A stretch of DNA of 64,000 nt from DATJOJ01 sp035507035 (GCA_035507035.1 DATJOJ010000074.1:99438-163437); one strand, 5' to 3'; positions 16,695 through 24,812 are shown, counted from the first letter of the stretch. Numbers and translations: made by a program. Notes: generated by a model from the sequence alone, not told the origin.

Positions 16695-17278
16695 TAAGCT
16701 TTTTCTTCGTCCGGCTTACGATTGAAGCGGTTCATAGCCGCCGCCGGACCTTCGATCAAAATCACTTTTACTGCGTCAGTTGCGACGTCGAGCATTTCGT
16801 CGACAACTTTGAGCTCTGCCTTGCGCATGGGAGCTAACAAATAACTCATGCCGTCGGCAATCTGTCGCTGTGGTGCAACTCCCATACGGATGCGAAGGAA
16901 GTCTTGCGTACCCAGCGCACCGATAATCGATTCAATTCCGTTATGTCCAGCCGAACTGCGATTGCGCTGAATGCGTACCGTGCCCAACGCAAAATCCAAT
17001 TCGTCCTGGATCACGACCAAGTCTTCTTCCGGCTTGGCCTCGTGCTCGGCGATCAACTCGCGCACCGAAAGACCGCTCAAGTTCATGAACGTCTCTGGCT
17101 TGGCCAGTAGAACCGCCTCTGAACCGATAACCGCTCTTGCCGTCAGCGCCCGGCACTGCCGATTTCTTACCTCGACGCCGCACTGCTCGGCGATGCGATC
17201 GATGGCGAGAAAACCCAAATTGTGGGGCGTGAACTGGTACTCGATTCCGGGATTGCCCAGACCTACGATCAGTTTCAC
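16694..17278 (-). CDS. pth: Peptidyl-tRNA hydrolase
   Basis: Pth frees tRNA from peptidyl-tRNAs dropped by ribosomes. The 194-residue protein has all family motifs: GLGNPGIEYQFTPHNLGF with the catalytic His at about residue 20, KPETFMNLSG, DELDFALGTVRI, and AGHNGIESIIGALG. Length is typical (185-200). It is placed between rplY and rpsF, an arrangement (ctc-pth) conserved in many bacteria, and separated from rplY by a repeat-filled 103-bp spacer. Confidence 0.97.
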   Translation of the reverse strand: MKLIVGLGNPGIEYQFTPHNLGFLAIDRIAEQCGVEVRNRQCRALTARAVIGSEAVLLAKPETFMNLSGLSVRELIAEHEAKPEEDLVVIQDELDFALGTVRIQRNRSSAGHNGIESIIGALGTQDFLRIRMGVAPQRQIADGMSYLLAPMRKAELKVVDEMLDVATDAVKVILIEGPAAAMNRFNRKPDEEKA

Positions 17279-17299
17279 GCGAGAACCAGCTTTTTGCTC

Positions 17300-17380
17300 C
17301 TAGCTTTTAGCTCTTGGTCGTTGGCCTCCGGTTGTTGGCTCGAACCTTGCCAAGAACCAATACCTGACGACCAAGGACGG
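17300..17380. repeat. Phrase repeats between rplY and pth
   Basis: TAGCTTTTAGCTCTTGGTCG and GGTTGTTGG followed by reverse-complement ACGACCAAGGAC; mixes the two phrase families seen at 16104 and 19181. Confidence 0.45.
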
Positions 17381-17381
17381 C

Positions 17382-18110
17382 TTATTTTTTCTCTTTCTTC
17401 TCGGCCTTCTCGCCCTTGTCGGCGGTGCCAGCTTCGGCACCTTCTTCTTCAGTCTCCTGCTTGCCCTTCTTGATGACTTCGGGTTCGGCGGGAGTGGCAG
17501 CGGCTTCGGCGGCAACGGCTTCGGGCGTCGGAGCAGCTTCTTCTTTCACGGCAATCACCAGGGCTACGGGCCGGTTGGCATCGGTCAGGAACTTCAACTT
17601 CTCACTGTGCGGAAGATCCTCGACGCGCAGCACTATGCCGAAAACCAGGTGACTGACATCTACCTCGATGGAGGCCGGAATGTCTTGCGGCAGGCACTCG
17701 ATTTCGACTTCGCGGAGGACGTGCTCCAGAATGCCGCCCTGAGTTTTTACACCCTCGGCTTCGCCTTTGAGGAGGATCGGCACGCGCACGTGCAGCTTCT
17801 GGTCCATGGCGATGCGTTTGAGATCGACATGGAGCAGGGAGCCTTTGATCGGCTCATATTGCCAATCGACGATCATGGCCTTGGTCTGCTCGCCATTGAG
17901 CGAGAGATCGAAAATCGTGTTGTGGCCGGCTTGCGAGTGCAAGATGCGCGAAACCTGGCGCGGATCAAGGCTGACGGACACGGCTTGCTTGTTGGCGCCA
18001 TAAACGACGCCGGGAATCTTGCCGTCACGGCGGACTCGGCGGGCTTCGTTCTTGTTGCCCGGAGTGCGAGTTTGCCCTTGCAAAACGTTATTTTCAGTTG
18101 CGGTTGCCAT
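17382..18110 (-). CDS. rplY: 50S ribosomal protein L25/general stress protein Ctc
   Basis: A 242-residue Ctc-type L25 that binds 5S rRNA. The N-terminal L25 domain (residues about 1-95: GNKNEARRVRRDGKIPGVVYG) is followed by the TL5/Ctc beta domain (about 100-190, GEAEGVKTQGGILEHVLREV) and an Ala/Glu then Lys/Glu-rich tail (190-242) ending KGEKAEKKEKK. The long low-complexity tail is common in this type. It lies 15 bp after prs on the same strand, so the two are almost certainly co-transcribed, as in many bacteria. Confidence 0.96.
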   Translation of the reverse strand: MATATENNVLQGQTRTPGNKNEARRVRRDGKIPGVVYGANKQAVSVSLDPRQVSRILHSQAGHNTIFDLSLNGEQTKAMIVDWQYEPIKGSLLHVDLKRIAMDQKLHVRVPILLKGEAEGVKTQGGILEHVLREVEIECLPQDIPASIEVDVSHLVFGIVLRVEDLPHSEKLKFLTDANRPVALVIAVKEEAAPTPEAVAAEAAATPAEPEVIKKGKQETEEEGAEAGTADKGEKAEKKEKK

Positions 18111-18125
18111 AATTTTGATTCCTAT

Positions 18126-19169
18126 CTACATGAATAACTTGCTGACCGACGCTTCTTCGTGGATCGCCTGGATGGCGCGCCCGATGAGGCCGGCGATGGT
18201 CAAAACTTTGATTTTTGGCTCTTGCTGAGCTTCTTCGTTCAGCGGAACGGTATTGGTCACAACCACTTCGCGAATGCACGACTGCGCGATATTTTCGACG
18301 GCTGCGCCGGACAAGACTGCGTGCGAAGCGCAGGCATAAACCGCGCTGGCTCCGCTTTCCATGAGAGCAGCAGCCGTCTTCACCAAGGTGCCGGCAGTGT
18401 CGATCAGATCGTCGATCACCAGACAAGTGCGGCCGTGGACGTCGCCGATGACGTGCATGACTTCGGCAACGTTCATCTCGACGCGGCGTTTATCAACGAT
18501 GGCTAGGGCTGCATCCATTTTCTTGGCAAAGAAACGGGCGCGTTCTACGCCACCAGCGTCGGGAGAAACGACAGTCAGATTCGGCAGAGTGGCGCGCTTG
18601 AAATAATCGACCAGTACTGGCGAAGCGAAAAGATGATCGACGGGAATGTTGAAGAATCCCTGAATCTGCGGAGCGTGGGGATCGATGATGAGCGCGCGAT
18701 CGGAGCCGGCGGTAGTGAGTAAGTCGGCGACAAGTTTCGAAGAGATGGGGACGCGTGGCTTATCTTTGCGGTCCTGGCGAGCGTAACCAAAATAGGGGAT
18801 GACGGCCGTGATGCGGCGAGCCGAGGCGCGCTTAAGCGCGTCAATCATGAGCAGCAGTTCCATCAGGTGCTCGTCGACGGGGCGGCATGTGGGCTGCATG
18901 ACGAAGACGTCGGCGCCACGCACATTCTCTTGAATCTGGACGTAGGCCTCGCCGTCTTTGAAGCGGGTGACCAGAGCCTGGCCGCGGTTCATGCCGAGAA
19001 AGGCGCAGACCTCATCGCAGAGCGGCTCGTTGGCCGTGCCACAGAAGATTTTGAGCTTGTCGTCGGGGCGCATGCGTTGCGGCTTGCGGTCCGATTTTTC
19101 GTCGACACTCATCTGCGATTTCTTTTCCGGCTTTTCCGTCTTCTGCGTTGCTGTGGCAAGAGTGGCCAT
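18126..19169 (-). CDS. prs: Ribose-phosphate pyrophosphokinase (PRPP synthetase)
   Basis: Prs makes PRPP from ribose 5-phosphate and ATP for nucleotide, His and Trp synthesis. Signatures visible: KIFCGTANEPLCDEV at the N-terminus of the catalytic part, IPYFGYARQDRKDKPR flexible loop region, VVSPDAGGVERARFF, and the PRPP-binding loop VIDDLIDTAGTL. The annotated ATG gives 347 residues; usual length is 310-320, and an in-frame ATG at residue 33 (MRPDDKLKIF) would give 315. The Lys/Glu-rich N-terminal stretch could therefore be untranslated or an extension. First protein gene of the block ending in rplI. Confidence 0.96.
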   Translation of the reverse strand: MATLATATQKTEKPEKKSQMSVDEKSDRKPQRMRPDDKLKIFCGTANEPLCDEVCAFLGMNRGQALVTRFKDGEAYVQIQENVRGADVFVMQPTCRPVDEHLMELLLMIDALKRASARRITAVIPYFGYARQDRKDKPRVPISSKLVADLLTTAGSDRALIIDPHAPQIQGFFNIPVDHLFASPVLVDYFKRATLPNLTVVSPDAGGVERARFFAKKMDAALAIVDKRRVEMNVAEVMHVIGDVHGRTCLVIDDLIDTAGTLVKTAAALMESGASAVYACASHAVLSGAAVENIAQSCIREVVVTNTVPLNEEAQQEPKIKVLTIAGLIGRAIQAIHEEASVSKLFM

Positions 19170-19180
19170 GGTTTTTCTGC

Positions 19181-19275
19181 TCTTAGCATTTCGCTGTAAG
19201 CTTTTAGCTTCACCCCTTAACCTTCAGGTTCGTGGCTAAAGGCTAAAGGCTAAGGGCTAATTGCTAAAAGCTGGT
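19181..19275. repeat. 'TTAGCTTTTAGC' / 'GGCTAAAGGCTAA' low-complexity repeat
   Basis: The spacer between tRNA-Gln and prs consists of repeated GCTTTTAGC phrases and their complements GGCTAAA (three in a row). Function unknown; typical intergenic filler of this genome. Confidence 0.55.
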
Positions 19276-19277
19276 TT

Positions 19278-19351
19278 TGGCTGGGCCGCTAGGATTCGAA
19301 CCTAGACAAAGTGCTCCAAAGGCACTTGACCTACCATTAGTCGACGGCCCA
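19278..19351 (-). tRNA. tRNA-Gln (anticodon TTG), CCA encoded
   Basis: On the minus strand a 74-nt cloverleaf folds cleanly: 7-bp acceptor TGGGCCG/CGGCCCA, D-arm GAC...GTC, 5-bp anticodon stem AGTGC/GCACT around CTTTGGA (anticodon TTG, reading CAA), 4-nt variable loop, T-arm CTAGG-TTCGAAT-CCTAG, discriminator G and an encoded CCA. It sits between ispE and prs. A 27-bp copy of its 5' end lies 130 bp upstream. Confidence 0.97.
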
Positions 19352-19458
19352 GTAACTCGTTTTACCGCCGACGCTGAGAGATCCTTCGCTGCGCTCAGGA
19401 TTTCGGCAGCAGGCTCCCACTCGCCAAAACCGCTCGCTCACGCCTGCTGAACGCCTCA

Positions 19459-19485
19459 ACCTACCATTAGTCGACGGCCCAGTAA
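19459..19485 (-). repeat. 27-bp duplicate of the 5' end of tRNA-Gln
   Basis: Identical to 19329-19355, that is 4 nt of leader plus the first 23 nt of tRNA-Gln through the D-loop, displaced by exactly 130 bp. It lacks the rest of the tRNA and cannot function as one. Between the copies is a stretch with CCTTCGCTGCGCTCAGGAT, another intergenic-repeat phrase. Confidence 0.8.
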
Positions 19486-19531
19486 GTTAAGGTTTCGCTG
19501 GGGAATTGCGCCCACAACAGCATACAAGAAA

Positions 19532-20653
19532 CTAGAAACCCGAAACCAGAAACTTCTTCCAATACTGCGGCCGCGAAAGGGTCGTCGTTACCTGCGCCTG
19601 AACCCCGATCTTTCCCAGCTTTTTTGCGGCGATTTCTGCTTTGCTGCGGGCCGCAAATAATCCATAAATCGCCGAGCCTGACCCGGAGAGCGAGGCATAC
19701 AGCGCACCATTGCGCTCCAGCACACGCTTCACCTCGCGTAGTTCGGGATACTTAGGAAAGACGACTTGTTCGAAGTCGTTTTCGATCCCGGTACGGACAA
19801 GGTCGAGAAGCGGGGTCTCGGCCCGGCCCCTGCCACTTGCAGGGACACCGGATAAACCCTTCCCAGACGTGATCTTTTGCTGGGGGCTCAGCCACGCGGC
19901 AAGGCGACGGCTGAACTCACCTATTCTATCGGAGGGGGAGGAATGCGTCAATTTTTCGTCACCGCTCGTTGGAGTGTTTCCCTCAGCGGCTAAAGCCGCT
20001 TGATCTGCTGTGCTGTTCCTGGCACGACTGAAGTCTCGCCCTTCCCGGTCGGGCAGGGCGGCAGATTCGCGGGCAGGAATGCCCGCGCTACACAAGACAT
20101 CCCAATCGGCGAACGCTTGCGGGGTCGAAACCGCGACGTTGGGCGTGGCGATGACGCAGGGAAAGGAGGGCAAATCCGGGAGTGGGTAGACTTCTTCGCC
20201 GCGGCCGACGCCCAGTACCGTGCCACCGATCAAGAACAACGGCAGATCGGAGCCGACTTCGGCGGCGATGCGAAATTTTTCCGGCGCAGGGAACTCCTTC
20301 TTCAGTGCACGTTCAAACGCGAGAAGCACGGCGACCGCATTGGCGGATGCACCGCCCAGGCCGCCTTGCACAGGCAGGCGTTTGTCAATTTCGATGACAA
20401 CGCGGAGGGGGACCTTGAGCCCGGAAAGGGCGGGTTCCATGACGCGGTAGCAGGTGTTGGATTCATCTTTCGGGACGCGGGGATCCACGCAGCGAAGTTC
20501 GATGCCCGAGCCGTGGGAGACTTGCACGCGAACGATGTCGTGCAGCGCGATGGTTTGGTAGACAGTGCGTAGTTCATGAAAACCATCGGGGCGAGGCGGG
20601 CCGATGCAGAGGCCGAGGTTGATTTTCGCGAAGGAGCGGACGGTGACCAGCAT
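19532..20653 (-). CDS. ispE: 4-diphosphocytidyl-2-C-methyl-D-erythritol kinase with in-frame insertion
   Basis: IspE phosphorylates CDP-methylerythritol in the MEP isoprenoid pathway. GHMP-kinase motifs are present: SFAKINLGLCIGPPRPDGFHEL at the N-terminus, the ATP loop PVQGGLGGASANAVAV (about residues 94-109), DLPLFLIGG, and SLSGSGSAIYGLF near the C-terminus. At 373 residues it is 70-90 longer than usual. The surplus is at about residues 188-280 (bases 19814-20092), a Ser/Arg/Ala-rich stretch encoded by DNA that contains two perfect palindromes (20068-20087 and 19985-20000) of types otherwise seen between genes. The frame stays open throughout, so the gene is probably functional with a surface insert. 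Confidence 0.93.
   Translation of the reverse strand: MLVTVRSFAKINLGLCIGPPRPDGFHELRTVYQTIALHDIVRVQVSHGSGIELRCVDPRVPKDESNTCYRVMEPALSGLKVPLRVVIEIDKRLPVQGGLGGASANAVAVLLAFERALKKEFPAPEKFRIAAEVGSDLPLFLIGGTVLGVGRGEEVYPLPDLPSFPCVIATPNVAVSTPQAFADWDVLCSAGIPARESAALPDREGRDFSRARNSTADQAALAAEGNTPTSGDEKLTHSSPSDRIGEFSRRLAAWLSPQQKITSGKGLSGVPASGRGRAETPLLDLVRTGIENDFEQVVFPKYPELREVKRVLERNGALYASLSGSGSAIYGLFAARSKAEIAAKKLGKIGVQAQVTTTLSRPQYWKKFLVSGF
19985..20000. repeat. Palindrome AGCGGC-TAAA-GCCGCT inside ispE
   Basis: Perfect 6-bp stem with TAAA loop lying within the ispE insertion. It reads as a dispersed intergenic repeat captured in frame. Confidence 0.5.
20068..20087. repeat. REP-like palindrome (copy 3) inside ispE
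   Basis: CGCGGGCA-GGAA-TGCCCGCG, perfect 8-bp stem with a GGAA loop, followed by CTACAC as in the intergenic copies. Encodes part of the CSAGIPARE segment of IspE. Confidence 0.6.
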
Positions 20654-20680
20654 GGAGCGATTATTTTAAACGGAAAAGCT

Positions 20681-20750
20681 TTAACCGCAGAGAGTACAGA
20701 GGACCCGGAGGAGCGGGGAGGGTTTTTCGCCGCGGATTCCCGCGCGGACC
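20681..20750. repeat. 'CGCAGAGAGTACAGAGG' intergenic phrase repeat
   Basis: The ispE-upstream spacer reads TTAACCGCAGAGAGTACAGA then CCGCGGATTCCCGCGCGG. Same phrase family as 22660, 25221 and 25817 and the 5' end of hutI. Confidence 0.45.
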
Positions 20751-20757
20751 AACAAAA

Positions 20758-22608
20758 TCATTTGTGCAGCTCTATGGCAACGATGCCGTTTGTCTTTGGC
20801 GTGCTGCTTTCGATGTATTCCACCTTGGCGTTGGCGCCCTCCAAATCGGAACAAGGTTTGAGTTCTGATTGCGGCGTGAAACCGAGAGCGCTGAAGTCGA
20901 TTTTGTAATAGTTAGAGGCGTGCAACGTGATCGTCTGCCGGCTTCCGATCAAATCAAGGTCCATGGTGTTGGAAGGCGAACACACAACATTCTTGATAGT
21001 CCCGGTCACGCTGCGGCGAGGACCTTTCAAGACGATTTCTTGTCTTTGCAGGACTGGCGGGGCGATGTTCTCACTGGGCCCGGGTTGGGCGGAGGCTTGC
21101 ATCTGTTCGTGGAAGTGCCGCGCCTCTTCCTGCTGTTGCTGGATTTCGTGGACATTCTCCGTGGCGTTCTGAACCATGGCGACGTCCGCTGGATTTTTAG
21201 CCAGTTGCGCGGCGGTATCGAGCACGGTTATGGCATCCTTTTCCCGCTGCATGTTCACGAGAAGGTAGGCCGCGTTCACTCGGAAAGCTACGTTGGCGGG
21301 ATCGAGTTGCACGGCCTGGAGCTCGAGAATGTGAGCCTGATCGAAATTCTTGCGGCGTAACAGCCCGTAGAAGCAAGCCAGTCGATCATACGAAGGCGCG
21401 AAAGAAGGATTAAGCTTGATGGCCTTTTGCAAGCTTTCTTCGATCGGGGAATCCATCTCTGGGCCGGGTGCTCGGTTCATGGCAATCGAGGCGAAGTAGT
21501 AATTGGCGAGGAAGCTTTGCGAGTCGAGCTTTACCGCTTGCTGATACCAATTCTCGGCCTGCTCCATGTGGCCAGCGCGAAATTCCAGATACCCCATGGT
21601 TTCGTGAGCAAGGGTGTTGTTGGGATCGTCCTTGAGCACCTGATCGAGCAAAGCACGGGCGTCCTTCTCGCGCTGGTTATAAGCGAGGAAGTCGGCGCGG
21701 ACGGCGTTGGCCTGGGAAGCGGTAACGGGCTGGCTCTTGAAGCCAGTTTCATCCAGGTCTGGTGGATGACTCAAACGAAAGCCCTTGTAGTTGCCGCCCT
21801 GGACATAGCTGTTCAGTTGAGCCTGGAGACGATTGAGATCGCCGAAGGCGCGCTGAGCGGCGGTTACAGGGTCGACGTGGTTGGCGAGGAGAAGGGCGTA
21901 GTCGGCGATTCGGTGGGTATGATTTTCGTAGTCCGTGACTTGCAGGTAATGGGTAAGCGCCCAGGATTCCGCGTAGAAAATCGATCCCTTGTTTTCCTCG
22001 TGGTAGTACGGGGATTTGTAATCGACGGTGAAAAGAGTGGCGAGGGGAATGAGCCGATTTTGGCGGAGAAAAAGAATGTCGTAAGTGCTGGCCTGGCCGA
22101 GAACCGTGTCTTTCCCGTAGACGTCGGTGTTCTCATAAAACTGCGCCAAGCCTTCATTGAGCCACAATGGAAGCCATTCGGCTTTGCTGAACAGAAGATG
22201 GGTGTACTCGTGGTAGACGGTGGCGTAGGGATGTTCGCCTTGGGCATCCATGCGTAGCAGGACGTAGTTCTTATCGGGCGCACGCAGAAACAGGCCGGCA
22301 AGTTCAAGTGAGCCCTTCGCCAGATACGCTTCAGGTTCTAGAGCGCGAAAATCTTTTGAATTCTTGACTGCGATCACAACGATGGGAATAGGAGGATCGA
22401 CCTGCATGTTGGGAAAGCCGGCGTGAAAGATAGTGCGCATGCGCTCGAATTGGTCGGCGATGTGACGGGCGTCTTTTTCGCTTCCGTCGGTCAGGATGGT
22501 GAAATGCTGGCTGCTCACCTGGAGCCAGTTCTCCGGACGGTCGGCGGCCGAGCCAAAGCCCACGCAAAAGAGCAGTGGGAGCGCGAAGAGATGAAAGCGG
22601 CGCAACAT
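20758..22608 (-). CDS. Secreted gluzincin-like peptidase with TPR repeats
   Basis: A 616-residue exported protein from the ATG at 22608, which gives a signal peptide (MLRRFHLFALPLLFCVGFGS); an in-frame ATG 16 codons upstream would bury it. HEYTH at residues 133-137 and NEG at 151-153 match the HExxH...E zinc site of gluzincin metallopeptidases (DUF1570-like). Residues about 300-480 hold at least four tetratricopeptide-type helical pairs (NTLAHETMGYLEFRAGHMEQ, NYYFASIAMNRAPG). The C-terminal 95 residues form a beta-rich domain (VTGTIKNVVCSP). It may be a periplasmic peptidase acting with partner proteins. No operon partner is evident; it stands about 100 bp upstream of ispE. Confidence 0.85.
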   Translation of the reverse strand: MLRRFHLFALPLLFCVGFGSAADRPENWLQVSSQHFTILTDGSEKDARHIADQFERMRTIFHAGFPNMQVDPPIPIVVIAVKNSKDFRALEPEAYLAKGSLELAGLFLRAPDKNYVLLRMDAQGEHPYATVYHEYTHLLFSKAEWLPLWLNEGLAQFYENTDVYGKDTVLGQASTYDILFLRQNRLIPLATLFTVDYKSPYYHEENKGSIFYAESWALTHYLQVTDYENHTHRIADYALLLANHVDPVTAAQRAFGDLNRLQAQLNSYVQGGNYKGFRLSHPPDLDETGFKSQPVTASQANAVRADFLAYNQREKDARALLDQVLKDDPNNTLAHETMGYLEFRAGHMEQAENWYQQAVKLDSQSFLANYYFASIAMNRAPGPEMDSPIEESLQKAIKLNPSFAPSYDRLACFYGLLRRKNFDQAHILELQAVQLDPANVAFRVNAAYLLVNMQREKDAITVLDTAAQLAKNPADVAMVQNATENVHEIQQQQEEARHFHEQMQASAQPGPSENIAPPVLQRQEIVLKGPRRSVTGTIKNVVCSPSNTMDLDLIGSRQTITLHASNYYKIDFSALGFTPQSELKPCSDLEGANAKVEYIESSTPKTNGIVAIELHK

Positions 22609-22659
22609 AACTTGCTTAGTCCAAATGAAATTACTACGGGATTCCGCCGAGTTCAACCT

Positions 22660-22712
22660 TAACTACAGAGGGCACAGAGGTTTTTCCGCCGCGGATTCAC
22701 GCGGATCAAATG
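22660..22712. repeat. 'ACAGAGGGCACAGAGG' / 'CCGCGGATTCACGCGGAT' phrase repeat
   Basis: Two phrase families adjacent to each other in the 228-bp spacer; same order as at 20681-20750. Confidence 0.45.
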
Positions 22713-22724
22713 CAGAGGGCCTTC

Positions 22725-22756
22725 GTTGGGATGCTTGCGTAGCGAAGCATCCCAAC
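22725..22756. repeat. Perfect 12-bp palindrome
   Basis: GTTGGGATGCTT, 8-nt loop, AAGCATCCCAAC. It has no T-run on either side. Position downstream of the minus-strand gene at 22837 would allow a role in mRNA 3'-end protection. Confidence 0.6.
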
Positions 22757-22836
22757 ACTTCAGGATGACCAAAAGGGCTGGTGGATCGCCGAGCCACGGG
22801 GAATCAGCGCTGATCTGCGAAATCCGCAGCGAAGGT

Positions 22837-23574
22837 TCAAGACCTGCGTTTGTAATAGATGGCGAATTCGAAACCGGGATTGGCCGGAAACAGCTCGGCG
22901 ACTTTTCTTAACCGTTCGGCCATTTGCGCCGGCGCCAGCAGGGGATAATCCCGCTCCCGCAGATCGTAATAATCGACGTCAATAAATAAGGAGAGCAAAT
23001 AAATTGAGATAGCGTCGGAGAACGTAGCGGCAAAATATTCGTTCTTGTGCTTCTCGGCGTCGGGTTCGTGGGAAGTGGCGAGCTTGCGCGATTCCCAGGC
23101 ATCGAGAGAAGTCTCGCCCTTGGCACCGGCTTCAACTTGCTTCCAAACCAGATCGGCAAAGGCCTGCGAGACACCCGCACGTTCGACGATGGCATGGCCG
23201 ACGTTGATGTAGAACTCGAAGGCGACGGAGAACTTGTCGTCCATGAGGCGAGTGGAGATGAAGACGCACTGCGAATCTCCGAGCTCGAGATTGCGATGGC
23301 AAACCGCGTTGTCGCTGAGCGCGACGTCGTAGCGATCGGCGATAACGGTCTCGTCGCCCTGATTGACGGTCAGCGGCACAAAATAATAGGCCTTGCGATG
23401 GAGCGCGGCGGCGAGCGCGTCGGGAACGGCTGAGACCATGCGTTCGATATCGTTGCCGGAGACGGTGACTTCGCCGGCGATGGCGTAACAAATTCCGTTG
23501 GGGGCTTGCGAGACCGGGTTGCGACGGACAACTTCCGCCGGGGGCCGCGTGATAGCGGACGCTGCTTGCGACAT
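22837..23574 (-). CDS. Uncharacterised cytosolic protein
   Basis: A 245-residue protein starting at the ATG at 23574 (MSQAASAITRPPAEVV); the frame is also open to an ATG at 23634, which would overlap the divergent gene at 23625. No signal peptide or membrane segment. It is rich in acidic and aromatic residues, with the features GDSQCVFISTRLMDDKFSVAFEFYIN cut into beta-like segments, and ends FEFAIYYKRRS. I do not recognise a family or catalytic motif. Smooth composition and lack of rare-codon runs suggest it is a real gene. It is divergent from the small membrane protein gene. Confidence 0.72.
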   Translation of the reverse strand: MSQAASAITRPPAEVVRRNPVSQAPNGICYAIAGEVTVSGNDIERMVSAVPDALAAALHRKAYYFVPLTVNQGDETVIADRYDVALSDNAVCHRNLELGDSQCVFISTRLMDDKFSVAFEFYINVGHAIVERAGVSQAFADLVWKQVEAGAKGETSLDAWESRKLATSHEPDAEKHKNEYFAATFSDAISIYLLSLFIDVDYYDLRERDYPLLAPAQMAERLRKVAELFPANPGFEFAIYYKRRS

Positions 23575-23613
23575 AGAGAAACATTCTAGCGCACTGTTGC
23601 CCTTCCTACGCTT

Positions 23614-23619
23614 TACAAT
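23614..23619 (+). promoter_or_regulatory. -10-like hexamer for a leaderless start
   Basis: TACAAT ends 5 nt before the ATG at 23625, where no Shine-Dalgarno is present, so transcription would begin at or next to the start codon. Confidence 0.45.
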
Positions 23620-23624
23620 CGGGT

Positions 23625-23930
23625 ATGCCTTCATCTGTGAGCCAAATGCGCGCGCCCCGCTGGTATATGGTTCCGGTGCGGGTATTGCTGGTCAGCTTCC
23701 TGCTGACGCTGCTTTCCTTCGCCTGCAGCCTGCTGCTGGGCATCGTGGGACTGACGATTCAAGCCAGGATGCGTGGCGTTCATCCCGATATGACGTTTGC
23801 TTATCGGCACGTAGCCCTGCCAGTTGCAGCGGGCGTCGGAGTAATCGCGCTGATTGGCGTGAGCGTGACCGAGATCAAGAATTTCCGGCAGTCGAGAGTA
23901 TTGGCGGCGATTGCGAGGAGGAGCCGGTAG
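23625..23930 (+). CDS. Small two-helix membrane protein, unknown
   Basis: A 101-residue protein with two strong transmembrane helices (about residues 18-45, VLLVSFLLTLLSFACSLLLG, and 65-84, VALPVAAGVGVIALIGVSV) and a basic C-terminus (FRQSRVLAAIARRSR). I do not recognise the family. The ATG at 23625 lies 5 nt after a TACAAT hexamer with no ribosome site, suggesting a leaderless message; an internal ATG at 23646 is an alternative. It is divergent from 22837-23574 and may be co-directional with the amidotransferase-like gene. Confidence 0.65.
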   Translation: MPSSVSQMRAPRWYMVPVRVLLVSFLLTLLSFACSLLLGIVGLTIQARMRGVHPDMTFAYRHVALPVAAGVGVIALIGVSVTEIKNFRQSRVLAAIARRSR

Positions 23931-23995
23931 CGTCCGAGCTTGGTTCGGCCGTGGCTGGCGAGTTTTGATAGACCTGCAAGCTGCGCTCGCCTTGG

Positions 23996-24012
23996 ACGGG
24001 CGAGACGCCCGT
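23996..24012. repeat. REP-like palindrome (copy 4)
   Basis: ACGGGCG-AGA-CGCCCGT followed by GCCTACAC, immediately upstream of the promoter of the gene at 24036. Confidence 0.55.
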
Positions 24013-24022
24013 GCCTACACGA

Positions 24023-24028
24023 TACAAT
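24023..24028 (+). promoter_or_regulatory. -10-like hexamer for a leaderless start
   Basis: TACAAT followed 7 nt later by the ATG at 24036; no Shine-Dalgarno is seen. Confidence 0.45.
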
Positions 24029-24035
24029 TCTTCTT

Positions 24036-24782
24036 ATGCGACCACGGATTGCCATTCCGGTTCCACATTCAAGTCAAGAGTACGCCGGACGAGCGTTGCC
24101 GCAGTATGAACACGCTGTAGAGATGGCGGGCGGAGAACCGGTACGCATTCCACTGGATCAGACTCCGGCCCAGACCATGAAACTGATTGAGAGCTGCGAT
24201 GCAGTGCTTCTGCCGGGGAGCAAAGCGGACGTGGACCCTGCGAAATACGAAGCGAAGCGCGACTTGCGTACGAATGCAGCCGACCCCGGTCGCGACACGG
24301 TGGACGAGTTGCTCCTACAGGATGCGTACAACATGCGCAAACCATTGCTCGGGATTTGTTACGGGTTGCAGGTGTTGAACGTGTATCGCACGGGGACGTT
24401 GATTCAGCATATCGAGTCGGGGGTGAATCATGAGGCGGGTCGACAGGTGCTCGTGGCACACGAGGCGGAAGTGGAGGCGGCGTCGCAATTGGCTGGCATT
24501 CTGGGAGGATTGAAAAAGATTCCCGTAAATTCCAGCCATCATCAGTCAGCGGCTGCGATCGGGGATGGATTGCGAGTGGTGGCGCGGTCTCCCGAGGATG
24601 GCATTGTGGAGGCGGTGGAAGGAACCGCGCCGGATCATTTTGTGCTGGCGGTGCAGTGGCATCCGGAGAGAACAGTGGATGATGATGAGCCGTCGAAGGC
24701 AATTTTTCGAGCGCTGGTGGATGCGGCAAGGGCCAAGCACAAAGAGATGGCGGGGGAATTTGAGTCGGTGAGAAACCGGTAG
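24036..24782 (+). CDS. Gamma-glutamyl-gamma-aminobutyrate hydrolase family protein (class I glutamine amidotransferase-like)
   Basis: A 248-residue peptidase C26 family protein. The nucleophile elbow is LLGICYGLQVLN with the catalytic Cys, and the His-Glu pair lies in VQWHPERT near the C-terminus, so the Cys-His-Glu triad is intact. Relatives (PuuD-type) hydrolyse gamma-glutamyl amides such as gamma-glutamyl-GABA in putrescine breakdown, but no puu genes are near, so the substrate is open. The start at 24036 (MRPRIAIPVPHSSQEY) is chosen because homologues begin with this strand; the 32 upstream codons come from a palindromic repeat. It is convergent with acpS. Confidence 0.88.
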   Translation: MRPRIAIPVPHSSQEYAGRALPQYEHAVEMAGGEPVRIPLDQTPAQTMKLIESCDAVLLPGSKADVDPAKYEAKRDLRTNAADPGRDTVDELLLQDAYNMRKPLLGICYGLQVLNVYRTGTLIQHIESGVNHEAGRQVLVAHEAEVEAASQLAGILGGLKKIPVNSSHHQSAAAIGDGLRVVARSPEDGIVEAVEGTAPDHFVLAVQWHPERTVDDDEPSKAIFRALVDAARAKHKEMAGEFESVRNR

Positions 24783-24812
24783 CGGGCGCTTCTATTGCTG
24801 GACTCGGCAGGA

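Noticed and set aside
21427..22257. 276-codon plus-strand frame opposite the TPR peptidase
   Set aside because: Antisense shadow of the TPR gene.
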